Positions 1 through 11,049 of a stretch of DNA of 64,000 nucleotides are shown here, piece by piece. The notes below the pieces were generated by a model that did not search any database, was not told the origin of the DNA, and saw only the letters and a program-made list of their open reading frames with translations. Origin of the DNA: Thysanoteuthis rhombus. Its lineage: Eukaryota > Mollusca > Cephalopoda > Oegopsida > Thysanoteuthidae. The stretch is taken from the NCBI GenBank assembly GCA_963457665.1, contig OY735212.1, positions 59,615,228-59,679,227 on the forward strand. The letters run 5' to 3'. The position numbers and the translations under genes were made by a program. The first letter of the stretch is position 1; the number at the start of each line of letters is the position of its first letter.

Positions 1-544
1 AGTATAGATCTGATATTGGTTTACCTTCATATAGGGAAATTTGCACTGGAATTAAGTATTCTGGAAAGAGGGCTCAGGATAAAATGAATGTCAAAATAGA
101 CAGGTGTATTTTAGGGAAATCCAAGAGATTTTATATTTAATCTGTTTCATCCAGCAACTCCAGCATTAAACAAAATTCTATATTTATACATCATGAATGG
201 GATTAGCAGAAGACAATTTCTTCAAAATACATGGCATGCTGCAAATTACAACTATGAAAAGAACTCATAGAGGACATACCTATGTGCCAACATGATTATC
301 AGGGGAATTAATTGTGCGTGGATCCACAAAAAAATTAATTTCCATAGCCTATTATCCATCCTTCCACAAAATGTCATAGGCTTGTACATAAATGTAATAT
401 ATCTAAAAAACAGAAATATATCTCCCAATCAGATAAAAAAAAATCCCATGTTCACATCTTTCCTGCCTAATTTTCCCCCTTCCGGTAAATTTCATTGACA
501 GAGTTAAATAAGGATACGAGTCTATACATTGATGTCTCTTCACC

Positions 545-890
545 GTCATCATCATCATCAGTCTTTTATCGTCCATTGTCGGACATAGGCTTTCTCCAGG
601 ATTTGCCATACCTCTCTATCATGGGCATAATGGAATTTGTTTAGTTTGTCTCTCCATCTTGAATTCTGCTGGCTTCAATTATGCATGTGATCTCTCATAA
701 TCCATGTTGTGAATTGTGATGTCCAATGATTGTTAGCCATTCTTGCAATATGACCAGCCCATTGCCAATTGAGTTTTCTTATGGATTATCAGATGTATTG
801 GACACCCATCTATTCACTATGTGAGGTTAGTCATGATTCTTTCATGTTTATGTTGCATGCTTCCCAGTTTGAGGTTCTAACACCAATACC
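545..890 (-). mobile_element. RTE-type LINE, 3' tail fragment
   Basis: The reverse strand encodes the degraded C-terminal tail of an RTE-like reverse transcriptase protein (the RWAGHV-type segment followed by an Arg-rich stretch), then a short 3' end finishing in a (GAT)n tract, seen here as CATCATCATCATCA at 547-560. The plus-strand text TCTATCATGGGCATAATGG recurs in the copies at 5878, 27366 and 57628. Strongly 5'-truncated. Confidence 0.8.
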
Positions 891-1313
891 CTGATTAGTG
901 CAGGTTTTAATGTAATACTTAAGTCACTGCTGTACAAATTAATTCAAGTTTGATCTGAGAAAAAAAATTTGAAATAATAATAATGATTAGCCCTTGAACT
1001 GTGCGGTTTTAATGGAAAACTTTGTAATCAATTAAGTGCACTAATCAATGTATACCTGGGGGGGTTTTAGTGCTTATAATATATTGTTGCAATTTTTTAA
1101 CATGTATTTATCATATACATCAGAGAATATATATTGCTTAATTTGAGAACCACATGCAGAAAAGTCAAGGTGTTTGGTAGTCAAAAGACAGGAACAAAAT
1201 TTACACGTTTTCCATGAATACAAACAAAAACATGTATGCAATAGTATCTAATAATGTATGTTGTTTTTTAAACTATTTATCCATATTAGTTACAGTAATC
1301 ACTAAATATTTAC

Positions 1314-1345
<32 letters not shown>

Positions 1346-2361
1346 GTTTTCAAAATCTCGACTGATGATTGTTTCAGCTATATGTCATATCCTATATTAG
1401 GCTTTAATATAGTTGAATATGATTATTGACCTGTTCGTACCTGCTGAATAATTATAAAGCTTTAAAATTTTCTCATTCGCCTTTTACATACAACTGTAAT
1501 GAGAAAAAGAGCTCAGTTAACATATTTCCATGAGCCACATATCAAATATCAAAGAGACGCACATGGTTTGCAGGCCACAGTTTGGCTTTCCATCCTGATA
1601 AATACGCAGTAATTTGTGGAATACTTTTCAAGATTTCTTGCATTTGCCAAACAGACAGATTTCAATTTAAAAGATTCTTGTTATTGGATTCAGTATTTTC
1701 GACCGTCTGAAATCATATCCCCAACTCAAACCAAAAGAAGGTTCAATTAAATACGTGTAAATAAATTATCTATCCAATGCTAGGAATTGAATTTTAGAAC
1801 TTCTATTCTCCAAAATGATGTATCGCAAGCTGAACTATTCTCAGTTAAAACATCTAATGTGATTAAAGATGTATAAATGATATCAAAATGATGAGTAAAA
1901 ATAGAATGATGCTTTCTGGTGTCTCCCTTCAATACGGCTAATCTATTGATTTCAGAGATCTTTTAAAACTATTCTTCCACTCTACAGTGCATTTGTAGTC
2001 ATTCATAACACCTAGCAGAGGATTATTCAATCACAATCTCTTCACAGCCAGGTTTTGATAACTTCTGTATTGGCAAACTAATTCAAGGAGAAATCTAAGG
2101 GTGAGGACGTCATAACTTATCTTGGATCATTAGTTATTCATATCAGTGAGATATTCAAGTGGAGCTTTCCTACAGAATTAGATACCAGTTATCATTCCAA
2201 AATTGCAACACTAAAATAGTTACATTTCAGTGTCCTGCTTAATTATTGATTCTAGAGATTCTATGTCCTTTCTTCCTTTCAATGACATGTGTATCGGGAT
2301 TCAAAACTAATGAACATATAGGCAGTATGATTAGCTGAAACGCAGGTGACTGAAATGCTAA

Positions 2362-2767
2362 CAGGTCTAATTAGTCATGCAATAGAAACCATCACATGAT
2401 CAATGACTTTTGGCAGTGTACCATGTTTGGGGTGATCAATTAGAACATTGGGAGAAACAGTTATCAATGAATAAGTTACCTTATTGTTGAGCATTAATCA
2501 CTAAACAAGCAGGTACAAACTGAGGAAACAATAAATTGTAAATTGACCCCCCACACACACATACACTAAAAACCCCTGGGGAATGTCAAAAAAAAGAAAC
2601 CAAAAGTTTTTTGTAGACATAATAAGTAAATGTTGAAATTTTAAGCCCTCTAGCTCCATTGGTGCAGCCTGTGCACCTGATACAGACTAATATACATGGC
2701 CAGCCTACTTGACCAAGATTCCTATTTTAACAGTCTTGGTGACAGTCTTGGTTAATGGTTTCCAAAT
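2362..2767 (+). repeat. Repeat family E, copy 1
   Basis: Family E is a ~400-450 bp interspersed repeat. Its start resembles GGTTAGTCACTCAATAGAAA, followed by CATGTTGGGGTGATCAAT, a second GGTGATCAATGAATAAGTTA, a C-rich segment near AAATTGAACCCCCC, CAGCCCTCTAGCTCCATTGG, and an end close to TTGGTTGACAGTTTCTAA. I see no long frame, terminal inverted repeat or clean target duplication, so the class is unknown. This copy is nearly full length. Confidence 0.8.
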
Positions 2768-4460
2768 ACTGAATTTACAGATGGATAATGTGTATATGTA
2801 CATTTTTGTTAAAAAAGGGATATTTTTTTCAAATTTTCAATTAATTTCTGGATAAACTGAGTGTCAATATTGTCCAAACATTTAGGATCTGGTGATTTAT
2901 ATGATACACCATCAAGATTAGGGAACAAAAATTTGCAGATATTCATTATTTTTCGATTTTTAATTAAAAATTTGGCATTATCTGATGATGTAACACATGG
3001 CAATGTACAAGCTAAATTCTTCTCTAGGCTGAACGTATCCATCAGTTGTCAAATACAGTGGAGAGTCAATAATTATCTGCACTTTTTGTGTAATATTTGA
3101 TTAGAACAACAGTATAGAATTTATGAATACATCATTTTTTAACAAAGTCCCTTTACTTTATAATGTACTTGGTTCAGGATTCCGCAAGTTTGGATATGCC
3201 ATGGCAAATCGATGACCTTTCTGAGTGAACCAAACAGATGGTAATCTCAGGACCATAAGGAGGCTGCCCCAATACCTCAAATCTCATTGTGTTTGTGATC
3301 CTCGGTTAGTTATTGTTTAGGGATCCATTTTGCATAGACTTTATAGAAGTCAAGCCTGTTATGAATGATTTTGTATGCAGAACCATGGCTTAATTTGCAT
3401 AGGATTTACCACATCATCGATAGAAGAGAATCACAGTGCGGACTTGCATAATGTTGTTGTCAGTAGTGGATGTTGGAGGGCAGGGCGCTCTTTAGTTCAT
3501 TTATTTTTTAAGTTTGCAATCGATTCATACACATTCTGTCATGGTAAAGCACTGTTCCAAATTTGTGCTAAAAGCCATCAATGGATTTCATCTTCTGGTG
3601 CACCTAAAAAACAGTTCTCTGCTCATTGTTCTTCCCCCCTGCAAACTGATAGCAGAGAGGTCATGTTTACTCTATGGTAGCACAAAGGCAACTGACTGAT
3701 CAACAAGATGTTCTATGTAGCGACTGCGAAGACACTACAATGTCACCTATAGAACTCAGTATGATCAACCAGAGAAAAAATATAACGAAAGTATGGACAA
3801 TTATTGACTCACCCTTGTGTATTCTAAATCCTGGGGTCCAAACTGAGGAAGATGATATCAATTTGTTCAATTTTTTAAAATGCTTAGCATCCACAACTAA
3901 TCATTAACATCTCTTGGATCAGAATGTCAGTAATACCAGTCCTTAGAAAGGGCATGAATTTTCCTGACCTCAGATCTGTTTGTCCTTTTGACCCTCACCC
4001 AGCACTATATAGATACTGATTGTTACCCATCCCTGCCTACAGGACAATTTTAGATATTCATCAATCATCTGAAAATCCATTTCCTACACCAGGATACCAG
4101 CTGATATCTTCACCCCACTTGGCACCTCACACACAACCCAGCCACTATTTTCTTTAGACACTTGAAATCCACTTGATAAATCATTAATTCCACCCACTAC
4201 AAGACACAGACCATTTATAAAGATACCATTTCATGTATTTCTCCAGAATACTTCCTTAAGAAAAAAAGAGCTTGCTCTGGCAAAACATTTAATTAAATTA
4301 AAGGAATTCATTTGAGCAACACATGGCCCTCTGATATTGGCATTTCATCGGATAATCCACGCAGATACACTGACTATGTATATATGTATTTGTCATTATT
4401 TTTGAGAGTGCCGTTATCAATAAGTGAGGAGATATCGATATCAGAGATAGAGCATACATA

Positions 4461-4586
4461 GGTATACATAGACAAATCAGTTCTTAATTGTGACTCCGAG
4501 TTTCATGCTGGTTAGACGATGGTGTGCTGATGGTACCAGCATTAAATTCGGCAATAGTATGAAGAACTGATTTGTTTTTGTATACC
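4461..4586. repeat. 126-bp imperfect palindrome (foldback element)
   Basis: Arms of about 52 bp face each other across a loop of roughly 22 bp. The outer arms are GGTATACATAGACAAATCAG and, reading the opposite strand from the right end, GGTATACAAAAACAAATCAG. The inner arms are CCGAGTTTCATGCTGGT and CCGAATTTAATGCTGGT. The middle of each arm is less matched. Could be a small foldback MITE. A hairpin RNA is possible but nothing else supports it. Confidence 0.8.
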
Positions 4587-4774
4587 TGTTAAGAAATGGA
4601 TATTCAATCTGACAGAATATTTATGAAAGTGTTATATCATTTGAAACTCTATTTGAAATGACCTCCTGTTATTACATGGAGATTGAGTCACTCAGCCTGG
4701 ACAGCATAAATAAAATAAACAATCAGAAAAGAATGGGACTGCTGTAGGAATCAAGCTTGCTATATATATATATA

Positions 4775-4809
<35 letters not shown>

Positions 4810-4849
4810 CTCTCTCTCTCTCTCTCTCTATTCATACTAAATGCTATCT

Positions 4850-5870
4850 AATCAATCATGATACATTATTTTATTTTTCTTTCATAATCATTCTCCAATT
4901 TTATCTGCTGACCTACAGGAATATATTCCTTAATATGTCATCTGAGTCTTCACCCTCTATACTTATAGTTTTTTGGTGTCTTTATTGAAAATTAATTTCA
5001 TCTTCGTTCAGTTCATCTTCAACTAATTTCTGACTTTCCCAACTTAGATCAATTAACATTTGCTGTTTTAGATGTTATTACAACATGGTCAGCAAATTTT
5101 AAGTGCTTCAAATATTCTCTGTCCATGTTTACTCCTATATTTTCTGGTCACTTTTTCAAAAGTTGCTTTCGAGGTTTGCTGTAAATAGTTTAGGTGAAAT
5201 TGTATCCTCTTGTCTCATTCCTTTCACAATCTTCACATTGTTTGTAGACTTATGGAATCCTCTTATTGCCAGGCTATTTTCATATATATATTTTGAATGA
5301 CATATGCAATTATCGTTAATACCTTCTTCTTGCATTGAGTCAAGGACTGGGATACGTTATACCAAATCAAATGCTTTTTCATAATCAACAAAAGCCAAAC
5401 CAAGTACTTTGTTATTTTCTAACGTCTTTTTGATCAGTTGTTTTCTAGTGTGTAGCTGGTCTGGTGAATAGCCAATCCTGAAGCCAGCCTTTTTTGAGTG
5501 GTTGATTTTTATCTGGAGTGTTCACTAGTTTATTTCTAAGTATTTTTCAGAATAGTTTATAAATATTAGATGATAAAGTAATAGGGCTGTAGTTGCCGAG
5601 GTCTTTATTATCTCCCCTTTTGTGAAGTGGGAGAGCTATTCTTAGACAGTAGTTTGGAGGCACTTTTTTCTCTTACCAATTGAGTGAATAGCTGTGCAAA
5701 TCATTTGTGAAAGACCTCTCCAGCATCTTAGAAAAAGGTCTGTTGTTATGGCATCCTCGCCTAGGGATTTTTCTCGTTTTATATTATGGAGCATAAAAAC
5801 TATTTTGTCTGCTGTTTTGTCTATAACATCACTATCAGAGTATTGATTTGCGGTACTTTTATTTTTGAGG
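4850..5870 (-). mobile_element. RTE-type LINE, reverse transcriptase fragment
   Basis: Reverse-strand translation gives, in order, AGFRIGYSPDQLHTRKQLI, LGLAFVDYEKAFDLV (RT motif A), GMRQEDTISPKLFTANLES (motif B region) and FADHVVITSKTAN (the FADD box, with D to H). GMRQ-DTISPKLFTA is typical of the RTE clade. Lacks the endonuclease and the 3' tail, and has several stops and frame breaks. Directly followed on its left by the TA/TG/TC tract at 4759-4829. Confidence 0.85.
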
Positions 5871-5877
5871 CATACAA

Positions 5878-7320
5878 GTTCTCATCGTTATTATTGTCAG
5901 CGTTTTTGGACATAAACCTTCCCAGGATTTGCCAGACCTCTCTATCATGGGCATCGCAAGCCAGTACTTTCTGAACTTATCTAGTTTGTCACTCAATCTT
6001 GGATCTTGCTGGCCACAGTTTTGCATATGACCTCTGGGGATCCATGTTGTGAATCATGATGTCAATCACTTGTCTGATATTCTTGGAACATGGCCAGTCC
6101 ATCGCCATCTAAGTTTTCTAATAGATTCTATGGTATCCCTGACTCCTGTTTTTCCCTAATATATAATGCTGTTTTGTGATCTTTCCATATGATGTAGACC
6201 ATGATTCTCTCACGTTGTGCACATTGCATGGTTCTTAGTTTCAGGGTCAATCTTTTGTTTAGTTTCCCTGTTTCAGCTCCATAGGTGACTATCAGGAAGA
6301 TGCATTGGTTGCATACCCTTCTTTCTAAGACTAATGAGATTTTCTTTTCTTGAAGGTTCAGCTTGTGCAACCAAAAACTTACTATTCTTGGATGATTCTT
6401 TGCTTGATTTCTTCTTCTTTTGAGGATATCATGGAGATGCATCATCTTAAGTAGATGTAGTGCATTTTCAATTTTGGTTGTTAAGTCTTAGTCCTCAATG
6501 TGTTTGTTGTACCTGACATTTGTTTTACTGAAGTTCATTTGTAGACCAACTTTCTTGTTTTCTGCATTCAGTTTGTTTAGCATTATTTGAAGATCCTGGA
6601 GGTCCTCATCAAAAAAGGTGATGTTGTCAGCCAATCTGAGGTTACTCAAGTATTGGCTGTCAGTTCTGATTCCTTTACTTTCCCTAGGCTAAGTTTTTGA
6701 AGATCATCTTGAGGTAGGCTGTAGAGTGTTAGGATGAGCTGGTATCACCTTGTCTTACTCCTTCTTTGAAGTAAAAGGGCTCAGTCTTTATGTAACCTGA
6801 TAAATGATCTGCTGTATCAGACTGCAACATGGTCTAGGCCTTGTTGTATGATAGTATTCACACCGAATCAAAGGCCTTCTTAAAGTCAATAAATTTTACA
6901 ATGAGTGACATTTTATATTCTGCTACTTTTTTTTTTGAGCTGATTTACTGAATGAAGATTTGTTTTATCTACCATCTTGGCTGCTTCTTTAATTATATTT
7001 GTCAGACTTTCACTCATTTCCGCTATGTTACATTTGTTATTCCACCAACCCTGAAATCTGTTTCTTACTGCTACCTGAAAATTGGCAAAATTTATTGGGA
7101 TAATTTTTTCTTGATGATCATTTTGTCTCTTTCAGTTTCAAAGTGAAATTCAACTCTGCATACTACCATTCTGTGGTCACTCCCTATATTTGATTTAGCT
7201 GATACTGTAATGTCTTTAGCATTATTGATCTCAACTGCTAATATGAAATCATAAGCAGAATTTACTTGCTATTCACTGAGTTTAGTCTAATTTGAAACAA
7301 TGCTACAAACTTATTGTTGT
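5878..7320 (-). mobile_element. RTE-type LINE: endonuclease end, reverse transcriptase and 3' tail
   Basis: The longest RTE copy here. On the reverse strand, VEINNAKDITVSAKSNIGSD then HRMVVCRVEF is the C-terminal end of an APE-type endonuclease (GSDHR catalytic motif). It is followed, after a deletion, by FKKAFDSV-like RT motif A, then LRLADNITFF-like text where FADD is expected. An open stretch of 105 codons follows (6128-6445, containing QCIFLIVTYGAETGKLNKRL), then RWRWTGHV and a (GAT)n-like 3' end near 5880. A different RTE family from the copy at 4850-5870, with which it lies in tandem. Confidence 0.88.
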
Positions 7321-7562
7321 ACCTATGTACAATGAGAATGTAAGTGAAGAAGAAAGAAATAATTATATCAAAAGTGGTTGTTTAAGGCTGATCCCAATTT
7401 AAATTTTCCTACTCTGTGAATAGAATGAGAAGCAGAAGTCTGCGACTTACTTTTTGTTTCATTACAAACACTTTATGACCAAAAATCTCATAAAACTATT
7501 AATATTACTAACCATAAACAAGCTGAGAACAAAAATAATTTGAAATTGATTAAATATATGAA

Positions 7563-7690
7563 CAGGTATAGTTAGTCACTCAATAGAGACCATCATGTGG
7601 CTAATGTCTTTTGACTGCATGCTGTGTTGGGGTGATCAATTAAAATTTGGCTCATTAGATGAGTTACTTCTTTCGCCTACACTGATAATT
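7563..7690 (+). repeat. Repeat family E, copy 2 (5' part)
   Basis: Only the first third of the family is present, from AACAGGTATAGTTAGTCACT to the TGAGTTACTTC segment. It is the first of three same-strand copies within 1.3 kb. Confidence 0.75.
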
Positions 7691-7818
7691 TTTTAAAATC
7701 CAAGATATAATCTTTAAAAGATATATATGAGGGGGTGCACTTAGATCTGGTGACGACACTGGAAGGGGGAACATTTGTCAAATGTTGTTTTGATTCAACT
7801 GAAATGAAAAATAAAAGC

Positions 7819-8261
7819 AGCTCTGGTTGGTCACTCAATAGAAACCATCACATGACCAACGTCTTTTAGTACCATTCTTTGTTGGGGTTGATCGAATAAA
7901 AATATTGGAGAAAGGGGTGATCAATGAATAATTTACTTTGCACACGTTAAGCAGTGATCACTAAACTGTCTGAATTTTTTAAAAGAACATGCCGGCACGA
8001 ACTGGGGACCAATTTAGTTTACTCTCACGTCGCAAATTGGAACCCCCTTCTGAAAACCTTTTTGAGGGGAAAGTAAAAAAAAACAAAAGAAAATATTTTT
8101 TCCAAACATAATAAGAAGTAAATGTTTGAATTTTCAGCCCTCTATCCTCATTGGTGCTGCTTGTACGCATCATTCATAAATACATACATAGCCTGCCAGA
8201 CAGACTGATTTGAAAACTGAAGAAAGCCATGTTGACAGTTCTGGTTTACAGTTACTAAAAG
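7819..8261 (+). repeat. Repeat family E, copy 3
   Basis: Full length, from CTCTGGTTGGTCACTCAATA to GTTTACAGTTACTAA. Contains both GGTGATCAAT-type motifs and the CAGCCCTCTA block. Confidence 0.82.
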
Positions 8262-8480
8262 TTTGCTCTATTAACACACATATAAAGTACGAAATGACAG
8301 GCAAATTCTTCAGGTATGCAAATGGAATACATTATTTCTGGAACTAAGATTCGTTAATTACTTGAAAAAAATATCCTGAATTCTCTCTCAGTGATAACTG
8401 AAAATACATACAATGAAGCCGCAGAGAATTAGAATTGAGTTTCCTAGAATTTTTCATTCAAGCAATTTCTATGCATAAAT

Positions 8481-8856
8481 AGGTCTGATTAGTCACTCAA
8501 TAGAACCCATCATGTGACTAACATCTTTGGGCAGTATGAAAGAAGGGGTGATCAATTAATGTTACTTCTCTTGCCTTTTGTTGGATCACTAAAAAGTTTG
8601 AATTCCCAAAAACTAAGCAGACTCAAACTAGTGACAGCTTTAGCATGAAATCACATCATAAATCGAATCCCCACTGAAAAGGGGTGGGGAGACAAAAAAA
8701 ATTTTTTCTTTACATGATAAGGAGTAAATGTTTAAATTTTCAACCCCCTAGCCCTATTGGTATGGCCTGTGATATATAAATAGCCAGCTAGCCAGCCAGC
8801 TAGCCTAACTTGAAAACTGAAGAAACCTTTATTGACAGTTTTGGTTGACAGATTCT
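8481..8856 (+). repeat. Repeat family E, copy 4
   Basis: Nearly full length, beginning AGGTCTGATTAGTCACTCAA and ending TTGACAGATTCTAA. The second GGTGATCAAT is lost through a small internal deletion. Confidence 0.82.
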
Positions 8857-9267
8857 AATACACATAATGGAGCTATGAAGAATTATAATTGTGTTTGCCA
8901 GAATGTTTTTTCTCAAACAATTTCAATGCATAAATTAAGATGTACACCAAGGAAGCGGTATTAATCCAATCAACAATTTTCACATCACGTTTAACAATCA
9001 AGTGAAATTTAATGCAAAAAAAGACAAGAACATAGATTTTTTAAATCAAAGAATCTACTTGATTATTGGCTGATATTTGAGGAAGAAAATGAATGAGAAG
9101 TCGACTGACGCACGTTTTTAAAATCAAATGGAAACAGATAAGTTTGATTTGGTCTCTGATGATTTCAGGTTGGGCACTTTTAGATGGGTTCACACACGTC
9201 TCTATCATAAGGTTTGTCCGTCCTCAGTTAACTGACGTCATCTAAGAACAATCGTTAATTCTTCTTT

Positions 9268-9440
9268 TAATCAATTCTCTTGATATATATATATACATAT
9301 CATTATATCATCAGTATTCACAAAGATGGGATTATAGATAAGAATTGTTTTTCTTTAAATCAATTCTCATGATATAATTGTATAATTACGTCATCAGCAT
9401 TCACAAACATAGGATTCAAGATTAAAATTTTGTCTTTTTG
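9268..9440. repeat. Imperfect ~86-bp tandem duplication
   Basis: Two adjacent units begin AATCAATTCTCTTGATATA and AATCAATTCTCATGATATA. Each contains a CATCAGYATTCACAAASATR motif, and each ends in a T-rich TTTTTCTT or TTTTGTCTT run. No coding content. Confidence 0.7.
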
Positions 9441-9721
9441 GTATAATCTATATAATTCACAGTTTTCCTTTGAGCATTTTTTCCCGCTGTCTCCATTCCT
9501 ATGGTTCCCCCTTATCCGTGGTTTACCCCCCACCCCCTATCTGCAGTTTCCTTTTCAATGGCTCTCCTATCAGTGCTTTTTTTATTTCAGTCGATAATGG
9601 ACACATCCTCAGAATTCCATCCTTGTTCTATTTTCCCAAGCATTACTTGAAAAGCTAAACAAATGTAATTTTCTTTAAAAAGGAAAAGAATCATAGTAAA
9701 TATTTATAAAATTCAAGAAAG

Positions 9722-9818
9722 TAATGGCTCCACAATGCCCATGATAGAGAGATCTGGTGTATCTTGGGAAAAGTCTGTGTCCAATGACGGACGATATAAA
9801 GGCTGATGATGAAGTGAA
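9722..9818 (+). mobile_element. RTE-type LINE, short 3' end
   Basis: About 97 bp matching the extreme 3' end of the RTE family (CACAATGCCCATGATAGAGA, then AAGGCTGATGATGAAG as the terminal GAT repeat). Plus orientation; extreme 5' truncation. Confidence 0.72.
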
Positions 9819-10018
9819 TATTTTTGTTTCTTTCTCTACTGTTGGCCATATAAATAAATTAACAGTATTTCTTTAAAAGATATGTTATTTTGAAATGAAA
9901 AATAAAAGATAATAAGTTCTTTCCCCTTATCGTCAACCATTGAAAAAAGACAATCTTTAAGCTTCTTATTCTAAAATAATTCATTTTTATCTTTAAGATC
10001 TAGAATTCATAGCTTTGT

Positions 10019-10230
10019 TTAGCATAAGAAGTGTCCATGAATATTAATCCTTACCATGTCCAGAGAAGATTCAGGAAATGACCTGGTTGCTTTTGATTTA
10101 TCAGAGATTATACGACCCCTGACCATGACGTTTCCTCCGCCATGCCAAACTATTCTTGAGTCATTTGATATTCCTTTTGATTGTTTTTTTTTGTTATTTT
10201 TACTCTGACAACTCGCAACATAATCCACTT
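10019..10230 (-). mobile_element. Tc1-like transposase fragment
   Basis: The reverse strand reads SRIVWHGGGNVMVRGRI, matching the KHGGGSVMVWGC catalytic-domain segment of Tc1 transposases. Flanking residues do not align well and no inverted ends are visible. An old fragment. Confidence 0.6.
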
Positions 10231-10388
10231 GACTAAATTTGTTGATCCATCTTATTCTTTCAATTACCTCAACAATCAATTATTGCATCAAAGGAGGCAA
10301 TTACTTTCCTGTCTCATCACTCTTGAGGAGATTTATCTTGATAGCACTCCAGGGAAATGATAGAAAATTACCCTTTTTTTTGCATGGA

Positions 10389-10487
10389 ATCACACACACA
10401 GGCACGCACACACACTCACGCACACACACGCCCACGTACTCACATACCCACATATACACATATACACACATACACACACGCACACAC
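10389..10487. repeat. Interrupted (CA)n microsatellite
   Basis: CA-rich tract of ~100 bp with many G, T and C interruptions, so degenerate. Confidence 0.9.
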
Positions 10488-11049
10488 TTTTTTCTCTGAA
10501 TGTTTTATGTTTTGTTTCTTTTACTATTCTTATCCATTACAATGTTAGGAAATTCCACCATTTTAGATATGCTTCAGTTTTGTAATCAATCTAATTTTGC
10601 TTCTCTTATTTAGTATTGGCCAAAAACTGTGTTCAGTTTTTGTTATCAAATGATATTAAAAGTGTTTAGCAGTGAGGAAAATGAGGCAGGTTTATGGGAG
10701 TGCACCCATACCTAACTCTCTATTCCCAGGTTTTTCTATGTTCGGTGTCTACCAATGGAGACATTACCATATACCTAGTTCTCAAAACACATCCCTACCA
10801 TATACCTAGTTCCCAAAATCCATTTATATTACTAGTGTTTACTTTGATCTAACTTCATTCAAAAAGATCACTTCTGATTCTCTTGTGACAGCTGTCATAT
10901 CAGTATGCATTTTTAGAAAATTTTGTCCAGAATGACATATTTTGTTCATTGATTTTAATATTGAAGATGAAAGGAAATAAGCAATATTTCTGACATATTA
11001 AGCTTTTTAATTTTAAGAAAAGTAAAAATGTGACTCAAATGCAAAAAAA

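Noticed and set aside
10239-10548. His-Thr-rich frames on the + strand and a Cys-Val-rich one on the - strand
   Set aside because: Translation of the (CA)n tract.
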